DNA of 64,000 bases from JBALVT01 sp965262875 (GTDB taxonomy: Bacteria > Pseudomonadota > Gammaproteobacteria > Pseudomonadales > Halieaceae), in NCBI GenBank assembly GCA_965262875.1, contig OZ253569.1:5766001-5830000 (forward strand). The letters are read 5' to 3'. Every line of letters starts with the position of its first letter. Position 1 is the stretch's first letter. Position numbers and translations under genes: made by a program. The notes beneath the pieces were generated by a model. That model ran no database searches and was not told where the DNA came from. It saw nothing but the letters and a program-made list of their open reading frames with translations. This document shows, piece by piece, positions 26,666-35,813 of this stretch.

Positions 26666-27430
26666 ATGAGAAATTATGTAGTCACGGGCGCCGCCAGCGG
26701 TATTGGTAAGGCTGTCAAGGAGCAACTGGAAGCCCAGGGGCACCAGGTGGTTTCTGTCGATATTCGCGATGCCGATGTTGTGGCCGACCTGTCGGACAGT
26801 TCGCAGTGTCAGGCTGCTATCGAAGATTGCAGGCAGCGATGTCCCGATGGACTGGACGGGCTGGTTCCCTGCGCAGGTGTCGGCCCGGAAGCGTCAAGCA
26901 AAGCACTTATTCCCCTAGTGAACTATTTTGCCACGGTGGAACTGGTTGAAGGTCTGCTTCCTGCATTAGAGTCAAAGCGCGGGGCGATCGTGCTGATCAG
27001 TTCCAACTCGTCGCAGATGATGGAATACGACGAAGGTTTTATGCAATCCCTGCTGGCAGCTGATCGCGAGGCTGCGCTCTCAACGGTCGAGACAATTAAC
27101 GGGCAGCAGGCCTATGGCGGTGGCAAGCAGGCCCTGGCGCGCTGGATGCGTCACAATAGTCCGCGTATGGCCAGCGCAGGGGTGCGGATCAACGCAATCG
27201 CACCGGGGTATACAGAGACTGGCATGACGGAATTGGGACGCGCTAACGAGACCTACCGGGACGCTATTGAACAGTTTGTAAACTCTATACCGATTGGCCG
27301 TGCCGGACTTCCGGAAGACCAGGCGAACGCAGTACTGTTCCTGTTAAGCGACAAGGCAAGTTTTGTCACGGGTTCAATCTTGTTTGTCGACGGGGGCCAT
27401 GATGCCGTGTTCAGGCCGGATAAATACTGA
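26666..27430 (+). CDS. SDR oxidoreductase, 3-alpha-hydroxysteroid dehydrogenase-like
   Basis: This 254-residue short-chain dehydrogenase has TGAASGIG for NAD(P) binding at about residues 6-13, LVPCAGVG in place of the usual NNAG, a catalytic serine in LISSNSS and YGGGK as the YxxxK pair. Acid residues after the second strand (SVDIRDADVVADLS) favour NAD. The layout, including the long insert before the active site and the FVDGGHDAVFRPDKY end, closely resembles bacterial 3-alpha-hydroxysteroid dehydrogenase/carbonyl reductase. The actual substrate is unknown. AAAGGA precedes the ATG. It is the last gene of the plus-strand group and converges on the next SDR. Confidence 0.85.
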   Translation: MRNYVVTGAASGIGKAVKEQLEAQGHQVVSVDIRDADVVADLSDSSQCQAAIEDCRQRCPDGLDGLVPCAGVGPEASSKALIPLVNYFATVELVEGLLPALESKRGAIVLISSNSSQMMEYDEGFMQSLLAADREAALSTVETINGQQAYGGGKQALARWMRHNSPRMASAGVRINAIAPGYTETGMTELGRANETYRDAIEQFVNSIPIGRAGLPEDQANAVLFLLSDKASFVTGSILFVDGGHDAVFRPDKY

Positions 27431-27507
27431 TTTACTGTTTCGCGGTGCTGATGGTGAGTGGTCTTCCGCCGATAGGGAGAACAAAATTACCTACTAGGTC
27501 TTTAAAC

Positions 27508-28248
27508 CTAGAAGGACCACCGACCGGCGACACTGCCGCCGTCAACGACAAGGTCGTGCCCGGTAACATAGGAAGCGTCGTCCGACGCAAGATAAAGAAC
27601 ACCACGCGCCATTTCTTCAGGCCGGGCAGCTCGGCCAATCGGCTGTATCGCATCTAGGGCTTTTAACGCATCTGGAGTCATGCCTTTTGTCATACCCGTC
27701 AGCATCGTGCCTGGCGAGATGCTGTTAACGCGCACACCTGCCGCAGCCATTTCCATTGCGGCAACCTTGGTCAATCCGATAACGGCCGCCTTGAGAGCAC
27801 AGTACATCGACATGCCCACCGTGGTGACAATTCCACCAGTAGACGCTGTGTTAACAATACTCCCACCGCCCTGCTCCGACATAATACGGCTTGCCGCCCG
27901 GGTACCATAGAAGACGCCATTGAAATTTATTCCGACCAGACGATCCAGATCGGAGTCTTCAGTAGCCACCAAAGGTTTTGATACGATGATACCCGCGTTG
28001 TTAAACACCACATCGAGCTTCCCATTTTGCTCATGTGCGGTCCCGATAAGACGCTCAACCTGGGACCGGTCCGAAACATCGGTTTCGATAAATTCGGCGC
28101 CTATCTGCCGGGCCACTTCCACACCTTCGATAGCCGAAACATCGCCGATATAGACCCTGGCACCTTCAGCCGCAAATAATTCAGCTGTGGCTCTTCCCAG
28201 ACCCGAAGCACCACCGGTTACAACAACTACTTTTCCATCAAATCTCAT
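27508..28248 (-). CDS. SDR-family oxidoreductase
   Basis: This classical short-chain dehydrogenase of 246 residues has TGGASGLG (about 11-18), FNNAGI, serine in NTASTGG, YCALK (YxxxK) and VNSISPGTMLTGM. D in YIGDVS suggests NAD preference. It ends the four-gene minus-strand group VOC, alcohol dehydrogenase, sulfotransferase, SDR, with 50 bp to the sulfotransferase. It probably oxidises or reduces an alcohol/ketone intermediate of the pathway; the substrate is unknown. Confidence 0.88.
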   Translation of the reverse strand: MRFDGKVVVVTGGASGLGRATAELFAAEGARVYIGDVSAIEGVEVARQIGAEFIETDVSDRSQVERLIGTAHEQNGKLDVVFNNAGIIVSKPLVATEDSDLDRLVGINFNGVFYGTRAASRIMSEQGGGSIVNTASTGGIVTTVGMSMYCALKAAVIGLTKVAAMEMAAAGVRVNSISPGTMLTGMTKGMTPDALKALDAIQPIGRAARPEEMARGVLYLASDDASYVTGHDLVVDGGSVAGRWSF

Positions 28249-28298
28249 CTCACCTTCTCCTCGTTTCCGCTGCTGTCACTGTGCCTACTCTCGAGGCA

Positions 28299-29453
28299 TC
28301 AGACCAGTTCATTGTTCTCCAGGTAGAACTTGTAACGATCCAGAACCTGCTGTTCTGTCAAACCGTAGCGCGCCAGGTCATACTCATGTTTACCGTGCTT
28401 ACCCTTGCTGTTTTTGGCTATATGGTAGTCAAGGGCCTGGCGCGTGGCGGCTCCCATGGGCAGCTGGAAGTGATCGTAGATCCCCTGTACCGTCGCCCTC
28501 GGGTCGGCGACGAAGTCCTTGAAGCCGTAGTCGAAATAGCGATCCGGGATCACTTGCTCCCGCGCCGCAAGGCCCCGCTCCAGGGACATGGCATACCAGT
28601 CCATTATCCGCGGACCGAGGATTTTGAGTTCCTCGTCACTGATGCCGCCAAAGTTCATCCCGTACACCATTTTTTCAGTCATGCTGCAGATCGAGGCCGT
28701 CACGCCTACCGGCTCACGATGCCCCCATACGAGGCAGGCGTCGGGAAAAATAGGCACTATCTCGTCGATTGCCCACATGTGGGCCGGGGCCTTCAGCAGC
28801 CAGCGCGTACCGGGGCGCTGCCACTGCAGCAACTTCAAGTGATCGCGGTGTTCTTCGTACATAAAGTCCAGGCTGTGAGACTTGAACCAACTATGGTAAG
28901 GCTCCTGCAGATACTCCCAACCTGTGGCGACCCCATCAAAGGAAAGTACCTGTATCAGGCAGCACTCTTCCGGGTAGTCGGCTGAGGTGAAATGAATTTT
29001 GTCCATTTCCGGATCGCGATTGCTATCCAGATATTCCTTCGTGCCGCGCAGTCGGGGATCCTCTACGCCCGCAGGCAAGCCTTCCAGCGGCTGCGGAAAA
29101 CTGGTCTCCCACAATAACAAGGCCCTCGCATCGGGATCGCTATCGAGCAAATTGAACAACGCCGAGGTACCGGAACGCGGCAGGCCGGTGACAAAAATTG
29201 GCTGCTTCACTTCTTGTTCCAGTATCTGGGGGTGCATGCGAAAAGCCTCCTGAATCTCGAGGCGAGTAACCAGCCGGCCCAACACAGCATTTCTTTGCCG
29301 ATTGCGGTACTCGTCACCCTTGACGTGGTTGTCTATTGTTTCGAGAAGGATTTCCAGCCCTTCCCTGAAACGCGGATTTCCGAAATTGTCCAGGCCAGCC
29401 TTCAGCTTCGCCTCAGCCAACAACTCCTCAACGTAAAATGTCACCTTGCTCAT
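28299..29453 (-). CDS. Sulfotransferase-family protein
   Basis: This 384-residue protein starts at ATG 29453 with GAGAGG upstream; the frame extends five codons further. The PAPS-binding loop TGLPRSGTSALF lies at about 89-100, followed by FTSADYPEECCLI and a 3'-phosphate-binding region around VWGHREPVGVTASICSM. Such proteins transfer sulfate from PAPS to an alcohol, although many bacterial members have unknown substrates. It lies 19 bp after the alcohol dehydrogenase gene, in one operon. A sulfotransferase within a receptor/dehydrogenase set is unexpected for simple catabolism. Confidence 0.85.
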   Translation of the reverse strand: MSKVTFYVEELLAEAKLKAGLDNFGNPRFREGLEILLETIDNHVKGDEYRNRQRNAVLGRLVTRLEIQEAFRMHPQILEQEVKQPIFVTGLPRSGTSALFNLLDSDPDARALLLWETSFPQPLEGLPAGVEDPRLRGTKEYLDSNRDPEMDKIHFTSADYPEECCLIQVLSFDGVATGWEYLQEPYHSWFKSHSLDFMYEEHRDHLKLLQWQRPGTRWLLKAPAHMWAIDEIVPIFPDACLVWGHREPVGVTASICSMTEKMVYGMNFGGISDEELKILGPRIMDWYAMSLERGLAAREQVIPDRYFDYGFKDFVADPRATVQGIYDHFQLPMGAATRQALDYHIAKNSKGKHGKHEYDLARYGLTEQQVLDRYKFYLENNELV

Positions 29454-29472
29454 AGACCCACCTCTCACATTT

Positions 29473-30528
29473 TTAATGACAGCGAATCACAGCGCGACCG
29501 TTTAACTGGCCTCGGCGCAGTTTCTCATAGGCCTCGGAAATATCAGGCTCCTGGAAATCGAAGAGTTGAATTGGATTACTTAACTCTCCCTGCTCGGCCA
29601 GGGCGATCACTGCATGCGTATCAGCCAGGGTCGGCCCCTGAAAGGAATAGATATCCGCCCCCTTCATTGCAAGAGCCGGCCACAGCGGCGCGGGATGGCC
29701 CCCATTGCCGGCTCCTATCAAGACATAGGACCCCCTCCGGCCAAGCGAAGCGAGGCCAGTCGAAATGGTCTGGTCACTACCGACGAAGTCGAGTACCGCA
29801 AGGGCACCCCTACCTTCCGTCAATTTGTCGACCTCCCTGCTGAGATCAACCGACTGGCTATCCAGGCAGGCGTGTGCGCCGAATTTCGCCGCGCGCTGCA
29901 GTGCCTTTTCATTGGTATCAGCCACAATAATGTCCGCTCTGGTAAGTATTTTCAGATACTGCACTGCAAAGCTACCGAGGCCACCGGCCCCGACTACGAG
30001 CACAGCGCTGGCGCTGTCTTGCACCAGCTTTTCTCGAACGCGATTAACAGCGTGATAAGCGGTAGATCCGGCGTCAGTCAGCGGAGCGGCTGTTAACGGA
30101 TCCAGCTTATTCAGGTTTATCAGGGGGCGCAGTGAATCCACAATGACATATTCAGCCAGCCCCCCATTCCGGCCGAAACCTCGCCCTGCAGAGCCATGGC
30201 TACAAACATTGTCATGCCCTGTCTGGCATTCCAGGCAGACACTACAAGACTGCGGGCAAACCAGTGCCACGGCTTGCCCTTTTCCCAGTCCGGTAACGCC
30301 AGCCCCCGACTCTTCTACCCAGCCTCCGACTTCATGACCGAGGGTGAAGGGAACTTGCCATCCGCGCGCCGCAAGTACTGCTTCAGGAATATCAGGTAAG
30401 TGCAGATCTGACTGGCATAAGCCATTTCCAGCGACCTTCACCAGAATCTCGCCCGCCTTCGGTATCGGCTTCTCTGCTTCCACAAGGCGAGTAGTTTCGC
30501 CCCAAGTATTCATTCTGTAAGCATACAT
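29473..30528 (-). CDS. Zinc-type alcohol dehydrogenase (MDR)
   Basis: This is a 351-residue enzyme from ATG 30528, with GAGGA upstream. Catalytic zinc ligands are in NGLCQSD and LGHEVGG. The structural zinc lobe CPQSCSVCLECQTGHDNVC has four cysteines, and the Rossmann fold has VVGAGGLGSFAVQ with VADTNEKA, suggesting NAD. It resembles the Adh/benzyl-alcohol type. It lies in the minus-strand operon between the VOC and sulfotransferase genes. Its C-terminal sequence differs from the repeated alcohol dehydrogenase tails at 11279, 13100 and 37598. Confidence 0.9.
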   Translation of the reverse strand: MYAYRMNTWGETTRLVEAEKPIPKAGEILVKVAGNGLCQSDLHLPDIPEAVLAARGWQVPFTLGHEVGGWVEESGAGVTGLGKGQAVALVCPQSCSVCLECQTGHDNVCSHGSAGRGFGRNGGLAEYVIVDSLRPLINLNKLDPLTAAPLTDAGSTAYHAVNRVREKLVQDSASAVLVVGAGGLGSFAVQYLKILTRADIIVADTNEKALQRAAKFGAHACLDSQSVDLSREVDKLTEGRGALAVLDFVGSDQTISTGLASLGRRGSYVLIGAGNGGHPAPLWPALAMKGADIYSFQGPTLADTHAVIALAEQGELSNPIQLFDFQEPDISEAYEKLRRGQLNGRAVIRCH

Positions 30529-30599
30529 TTGTGTAGAAATCCTCACACAGGCGGCATCACCACCTTCAACAAAATCAAGTAATTGCCTGATTCTGCCGA

Positions 30600-31061
30600 C
30601 TAGCCTTCACCGCCAGCTGGAACCATTTCCATCAACTCGACACGAGTACCATCTGGATCGGTAAAAAAACACAGTTTTACGGCACTGCCAGCGGCCTGCG
30701 ATATCTCTGCCATGGTCTCCTCCAGGCAGGTCCCACCTGACTCAACCAATCTGGTGCCCACGTCCTCTACACTTCCTACGTAAAGGGATAGGTGAGTCAA
30801 ACCCAAGTGGCCACGAGACTCGCTGGGCACACCTTTAGCCACGGGGCTGGCGAATGACAGTAACTCAATGCTGGTGTTCCCCCGCGCTATGAAAGCAGAG
30901 GTAAGCCGCACGTCCCCCTCCACTTCGAGGGCTTCACGACACTCATTACCCACGTCATAGCGCATGCCCTCCTTGAAACCTAGTCCGTCGCAATAAAAGC
31001 GCAGACTTCTATCCAGGTCGGATACACATAAACCAATATGTGAAAAATTAATTTCAGCCAT
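30600..31061 (-). CDS. VOC (glyoxalase/dioxygenase superfamily) protein
   Basis: About 153 residues from ATG 31061, which has GGGAG at the right distance; the frame is open upstream. Two beta-alpha-beta-beta-beta modules are visible: INFSHIGLCVSDLDRSLRFY, then HLGLTHLSLYVGSVEDVG with FFTDPDGTRVELMEMV. Metal ligands would be H near the start (SHIG), H in GLTHLS and E in VELME. Members include glyoxalases, epimerases and ring-cleavage enzymes. First gene of the minus-strand operon, transcribed away from tetR. Confidence 0.85.
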   Translation of the reverse strand: MAEINFSHIGLCVSDLDRSLRFYCDGLGFKEGMRYDVGNECREALEVEGDVRLTSAFIARGNTSIELLSFASPVAKGVPSESRGHLGLTHLSLYVGSVEDVGTRLVESGGTCLEETMAEISQAAGSAVKLCFFTDPDGTRVELMEMVPAGGEG

Positions 31062-31186
31062 CCTCATCTCTCCCAAAAATCTCCAACTGCAGAACTCTAC
31101 GCAACGATGCCTCCGATGCACGCGCAACGCACGTGCTGAACAGTCACAGCACCAGAGAAGCGATCGAGCAGGGCATACTAACTCTT

Positions 31187-31231
31187 ATATACAATACGAT
31201 ACATTCCGTATTGTATAGTGTAAAGTCCGCA
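31187..31231. promoter_or_regulatory. Palindromic TetR operator in the tetR/VOC divergent region
   Basis: ATACAATACG (31189-31198) and CGTATTGTAT (31207-31216) form a perfect 10-bp inverted repeat with an 8-base centre, the size TetR dimers bind. The region separates the VOC operon (minus) from tetR (plus). The core is shared with the site before the TonB receptor at 22909-22927. Confidence 0.7.
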
Positions 31232-31409
31232 TAGTACTAGCATGGCCTTAAATTGTGAAACGGCATGTTTGCATAACGGATCAAGCGACACTCTATACAT
31301 TTTGCTATCATGCCCGACTATTGATCTACCTGTAGAAGGAGAGACACTTTTTGTACTACAGATTGAATCCACAAAATAAAGTTCTTCTAACAGTAGATAC
31401 CCGATCATT

Positions 31410-32003
31410 ATGACAACGACCACCAAACCAAAGCAAAAACGCGGGCGCCCCAGGGATGCCAAGCTGCACGCCGAGATAATTGAGGCAACCGCCGACCTGA
31501 CGAAGGAACTGGGTTATAACAAAACCACCATGGAAAAGATTGCCGCTAGGACCGGCGTTAGTCGCGCCACCCTTTACCGCTGGTGGGATGGTAAGGGCCA
31601 ATTGGTGATTGAAGCCCTGATGGGCCAGCGCGAACATCCGCCAGAAGTCATCACAGATGACTTCGAAGCGGAACTCGAAGAACTGGTCAGTTCCATGGTC
31701 GATAACCTGATAAGGCCACATAATCTCGATGCTATTTTGGGACTGGAGTACGATTCTCGCTATGATGCCAAATTGGAGAAGAGTTTGCGGCGGAGCCGGA
31801 TTGATACGACATCAGTAATCGCTGATATTTTCAAAGAGGCAAAAGCCTCAGGACAGGTACCTGAGGCTTACGATGAGGATACCATCTACCACATGCTTTA
31901 TGGCGCGGTGATCACCATGGCTAATCATTCCCGCTCAATTAGCAAGAATAAAATGAAAGAAAAGCTACTGATCTTTTTCCGCCTGGCTTTCAATATCACA
32001 TGA
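31410..32003 (+). CDS. TetR-family transcriptional regulator
   Basis: This 197-residue regulator has a TetR N-terminal helix-turn-helix (TMEKIAARTGVSRATLYRWW, about residues 41-60) preceded by a basic arm (KPKQKRGRPRD). The C-terminal ligand domain is helical. It is transcribed away from the VOC/alcohol dehydrogenase/sulfotransferase/SDR operon across a palindromic operator. A like operator 8 kb away precedes the receptor gene. It probably represses both gene groups and itself until the pathway substrate or product binds. Confidence 0.9.
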   Translation: MTTTTKPKQKRGRPRDAKLHAEIIEATADLTKELGYNKTTMEKIAARTGVSRATLYRWWDGKGQLVIEALMGQREHPPEVITDDFEAELEELVSSMVDNLIRPHNLDAILGLEYDSRYDAKLEKSLRRSRIDTTSVIADIFKEAKASGQVPEAYDEDTIYHMLYGAVITMANHSRSISKNKMKEKLLIFFRLAFNIT

Positions 32004-32096
32004 ATTGTATAGCCAGGTGTCCTGGTCCACCGATTCTTGGGGTTCACCGCCCGGACCATAAGCTGTTGGATCGGCAGCCCTTATTGTATCCTGCAA

Positions 32097-33309
32097 GGTT
32101 CTTCTCCGGTCTTGTGAGTGAATATTAGGCCGCAACATAGAACATCGAGTCCCCGTCCGGCAGGGATGACTGTCTGATCTTGAGTTTGAAATACTCGGTA
32201 TCCCTGATGCCTCTGGCGCGCTTGCGGATCATGCCGATACTGATGTTGCCAGCCTCGATCCTGGCACTGGTGAGCTTGTGCTTCGCGTAATTACAAATGC
32301 CCACACAGTGCCTTCTCAAGGATTTTGCAAACTTCTTCAGGTAGAGCATGGTCGATTGATCGGCTATCCGGCACCAGGCTTCCAGTCGCTCCTGCATCAG
32401 TTCGACAGTCTCTGATTCCCACAAGGCCTGAAGTTGTTCCTTCAAGATATACAGCGTATTGAGATGGGCATTTTCATCCAATAGTCGTTGTAATTTTTGA
32501 GTCCGGGGTTCGTCCAGTTTATCGGCGTTTTTCAGCACCAGGTAATGTGTTCCTGTTAGCAATTCCTTACCCGCTTTGTTGGCCTTTCCGAACGCTATTC
32601 GCCGCTGGTTGCTCAGGGCCTTGCTGTAGTGCTTCATGACGTGGAAACGGTCAAACACAATGTCGGCATTGGGTCAGCAATCACGGACTGATTTCTGACA
32701 GGATGGCGCCATGTCCATTGCGACAGCCTCTATTTTTTCAGTGGTTTGTGCCGGAAGCTGCTTTAGAAATCCAGAGAAAACGTCAGCCGTTCGACCGGTT
32801 TCCACACCGATTAAATGCCCCTCCACCCTGTCGTAAATCACGGTCATGTAGTCGTGGCCTTTCGCCCTGGCCACCTCATCAACACCCGGATACTTCAGGC
32901 CAGTCAGCGGTGTCGGGTCGAGCGCCGGGAGGGTTTCCTCCATATATGCTTTGTCGATATTCTTCACCGTCTCCCAGCGTACACCGAGATGTCTGGAGAC
33001 TGCCTGAAGACTCATGTGGCGGCACAGGCCACTGATCTGTCGACGGACGTACCGGTTGACTGTTCCCTTATCGCCCCGTAACGGGGTCTATGGCGTTTCT
33101 ACGTCGGTCCCTGCTGCAATGAATGACAAGTTGCTGCTCCTGTTCGTCCCGTTGTATTTGATTGACCCGCTGCCCCTTGAGGCCCAAAATATCCCTCTGG
33201 ATGTCGATTCCCATATACCTGTTCTATGTAAAGTTGTCAGAAGCCTTATATACCAACAGATTACGTGGGGATCGGCATCCTTTTTCACTCATAGAAGCGG
33301 AGAAGAGCC
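32097..33309 (-). mobile_element. Decayed ISL3-family element
   Basis: The tips are GGTTCTTCTCCGGTCTTGTG at 32097 and, inverted, GGCTCTTCTCCGCTTCTATG ending at 33309, the usual ISL3 GGnTCTTC ends. The transposase inside has several lesions. Flanking 8-mers do not match. An IS5 element starts 2 bp after its right tip. Confidence 0.8.
32125..33214 (-). pseudogene. ISL3-family transposase with frameshift, deletion and stop
   Basis: Coding similarity starts MGIDIQRDILGLKGQRVNQI at 33214. It shifts frame at about 33075 (an extra T in GGCGATAAGG), where NRYVRR joins directly to QISGLCRHM with the zinc-binding segment missing. After VRDC it meets TGA at 32674 just before PNADIVFDRFHVMKHYS. The DDE core motifs YPGVDEVARAKGHDY and VAMDM are still readable. 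Dead element. Confidence 0.85.
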
Positions 33310-33310
33310 G

Positions 33311-34866
33311 CAATGAGCCGAATAAAAACTCTATTCAGCTCATATTTAGTCGACCCTGAAAAACGTTTAACATGTTGATTGTATTAGATAATACTGGGTA
33401 TTTGTGAGATGATTTCGACCAGTTTCAAGCCTATTTGGCACTTAATCCGGTCGAAACAAAGGTGGCTCTCGATGAAAGATTCTTCCCCCGATCACCATCA
33501 AATGAGTTTTATGGCTGCTGGGTTGATGGATCAACTCAATCCGAAACACCCTCTGTTACATCTTGCGCGAACCATACCCTGGGACTTTTTTGAATCGGAG
33601 TTCGCTCCCTTGTATGCGGCAACTGGCAGGCCTGCCAAACCCGTACGCTTGATGGTGGGTTTATCTATTCTCAAGCATATGGAAAATGTCAGCGACGAGG
33701 TTATCGTGCAACACTGGGTACAAAACCCGTATTACCAGGCATTTTGCGGGGAGGTTGAATTCCAGTGGTCATTCCCTTGTGACCCATCCGATCTGGTGTA
33801 CTTCCGCAAGCGAGTCGGCGAAAAGGGATTTGAAAAAATATTGGCATCCTCTATCACCATTCATGGTGAGAAAGCGGTCGAAGAGGAAGTCTGTATTGAC
33901 ACCACAGTACAGGAAAAAAACATCACCTTTCCCACCGATGCAAAGTTGTACCGAAAGATTATTGTTCGTTGCCTGAAATTGGCCAGGAAAGAAGGGATAA
34001 CACTTCGCCGCAGTTATGCCAAGGAAATTAAGCAAAGAAAACTGGAATGTCGTTTTGCGGGACATCCCAGGAACCGTGCCAAGGCCCGCAAAGCCGTTAA
34101 GCGGCTAAAGACCATTGCCGGTCGTTTAGTGCGGGAATTGGAGCGTAAACTGCCACTCGACATTCTGGAAAAGCTGGCAGAGGACTTTGCACTATTCCAT
34201 CGTGGACTGAACCAGAAGCGAGGGGATACGAACAAGCTGTACAGCTTGCACGAACCCCATGTCTACTGCATGAGTAAAGGCAAAGAGCATAAGCGCTATG
34301 AATTTGGCACCAAGGTTTCTATCACGACAACTCGGGATTCAAAAATCATTGTTGGTGCCATGGCCTTTGATACGAACAAATTTGATGGTCATACGCTGCC
34401 GGAGGTGCTGTTGCAATTGAAGCGGCTTAACAAACTGAAACCGGCCGTTGGCTTATGTGATCGGGGTTACAAAGGGAAGAAAAAGATCAATGACACGCGG
34501 ATCATAATGCCCAGCACAGGTACTCGGGATACGGATAGTGCCTACCAGGTGCTGATGCGGAAACGTTTTAGAAAGCGGGCTGGCATAGAGCCGGTGATCG
34601 GCCACCTGAAGTCGGATCATCGATTGAACAAAAGTTATCTCAAAGGATTTGAAGGCGACCAGATTAACGTACTGATGGCTGCTGCTGCGTTTAACTTCAG
34701 GAAGTGGATGAGATTGTTTTTATTGGCCCCGAAAACGGCTTCCTTATGGAGTCGTTTAACGCAGTTTATTATCAAGCCACGGCATTACGGCGATGCCGTG
34801 ATGGCCAATTAGGCTTTTTCAGGGTCGACTATTTAGAGCCAATTATAAGTGGTATTCGGCTCATTG
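33311..34866 (+). mobile_element. IS5-family element (intact)
   Basis: CAATGAGCCGAATA at 33311 and its complement ending at 34866 form the outer repeat. A second inverted match, AGTCGACCCTGAAAAA, lies just before and after the transposase gene. One full-length DDE transposase is inside. No target duplication is evident. The 100 bp to its right (34867-34967) hold no recognisable gene. Confidence 0.82.
33472..34812 (+). CDS. IS5-family transposase
   Basis: About 446 residues from ATG 33472 (MKDSSPDHHQMSF), which has AAAGGTGG upstream; the frame is open from 33409. The N-terminal domain has the KPVRLMVGLSILKH and DPSDLVYFRKRVG blocks of the IS5 group. The DDE core has Asp in VCIDTTVQ, Asp in GLCDRGYKG and Glu in AGIEPVIGHLKSDH. 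No damage is seen, so it is probably active. Confidence 0.92.
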   Translation: MKDSSPDHHQMSFMAAGLMDQLNPKHPLLHLARTIPWDFFESEFAPLYAATGRPAKPVRLMVGLSILKHMENVSDEVIVQHWVQNPYYQAFCGEVEFQWSFPCDPSDLVYFRKRVGEKGFEKILASSITIHGEKAVEEEVCIDTTVQEKNITFPTDAKLYRKIIVRCLKLARKEGITLRRSYAKEIKQRKLECRFAGHPRNRAKARKAVKRLKTIAGRLVRELERKLPLDILEKLAEDFALFHRGLNQKRGDTNKLYSLHEPHVYCMSKGKEHKRYEFGTKVSITTTRDSKIIVGAMAFDTNKFDGHTLPEVLLQLKRLNKLKPAVGLCDRGYKGKKKINDTRIIMPSTGTRDTDSAYQVLMRKRFRKRAGIEPVIGHLKSDHRLNKSYLKGFEGDQINVLMAAAAFNFRKWMRLFLLAPKTASLWSRLTQFIIKPRHYGDAVMAN

Positions 34867-34967
34867 GGTAGTAATACTTCTAAGTCGACTCAACTCGCTT
34901 GGGACAACGGCCTCGACAATACCTGCGCCGCCTGACATGGGTCTTGAATGGCATCTGAACCACGAAA

Positions 34968-35813
34968 TCATACTAGACGATTCAACTTAGCCGAAAAGAA
35001 GTGTGCACTCCAGAGGCGCAAGCTCTCTACTTCCGCCGGCTTCAAAAAACGCTCGACATCAGCTGCCGCTTCGCCCCAGTCTATGCCGTCAATTTTTTCT
35101 TGCAAGACGGCTACCAGCCAATCTTTATCGACCAGCAGATCATCCTGCCCCTTCCAGGGCCCGTATTGCACTAGCGCATTTTTTAAATGCGGCAGGTTGG
35201 GCGATACGCCTTGTTTTATATACCAGTTAAAGTCATACCAGTCGCGTCCTTTCAAAAAACCCCGGCACAATAGGGCATGAATCTTCAAAGCAAAGTTACT
35301 GTTGAGATCTTGGTGACACACCTCGTAATCGGTAGGGAAATCTAAATAGCTGTAGTCGTAGCCTGAATTCGCCGGCGGTTCTACATCAATTTCGAGCTTG
35401 ATATTAATTTTCTGGTCTTCATGACCGTGATAAAAAGATAACTTCAGCTGATTTGTGACGGAGTTATCTTTGATCACCGCCTTTTTCATCCGTTGATCCA
35501 TTCGCCCTTTGGGCAAGGCCTCTGGCTTAAGGCCATATTCTTTAAAAATTTCTAGCAATGGCGTGAGGTAAGCCGACCAATCAAAATCCGGGTTCGGCGT
35601 CTTCAGCATAAAATCAAGATCTTCCGAAAACCGTGGGAGGTCATGCAAAATACGTAAGCTGGTTCCGCCCTGAAACGCTGCCACATCAAAAAAGCCGGCG
35701 CGCCACAGGGCATACAGGGCCACTTCCTGAATTATCTCCTTGGTCGCCTGCTCTTCCTCCACCGGGTTGGTGGCCTTGTAGGCATTGAGACGATTTTGAA
35801 TAATCTCAATCAT
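34968..35813 (-). CDS. AbiEii-type nucleotidyltransferase toxin, second locus
   Basis: This 281-residue protein carries the AbiEii signature FQGGTSLRIL followed by PRFSEDLDFML (about residues 47-69), then Lys/Asp-rich LKLSFYHGHEDQKINIKLE. It is the growth-inhibiting nucleotidyltransferase of a type IV toxin-antitoxin pair. Its ATG overlaps the end of the AbiEi gene (ATGATTGA). It belongs to a different subfamily from the toxin at 18826. Confidence 0.85.
   Translation of the reverse strand: MIEIIQNRLNAYKATNPVEEEQATKEIIQEVALYALWRAGFFDVAAFQGGTSLRILHDLPRFSEDLDFMLKTPNPDFDWSAYLTPLLEIFKEYGLKPEALPKGRMDQRMKKAVIKDNSVTNQLKLSFYHGHEDQKINIKLEIDVEPPANSGYDYSYLDFPTDYEVCHQDLNSNFALKIHALLCRGFLKGRDWYDFNWYIKQGVSPNLPHLKNALVQYGPWKGQDDLLVDKDWLVAVLQEKIDGIDWGEAAADVERFLKPAEVESLRLWSAHFFSAKLNRLV

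Noticed and set aside
28281..28985. A 234-codon plus-strand frame opposite the sulfotransferase gene.
   Set aside because: Shadow frame; the minus strand encodes a clear PAPS-binding sulfotransferase.
33088..33288. 66-codon minus-strand ORF at the ISL3 right end.
   Set aside because: It overlaps the real ISL3 N-terminal frame (MGIDIQRDIL) in a different frame and shows no domain.
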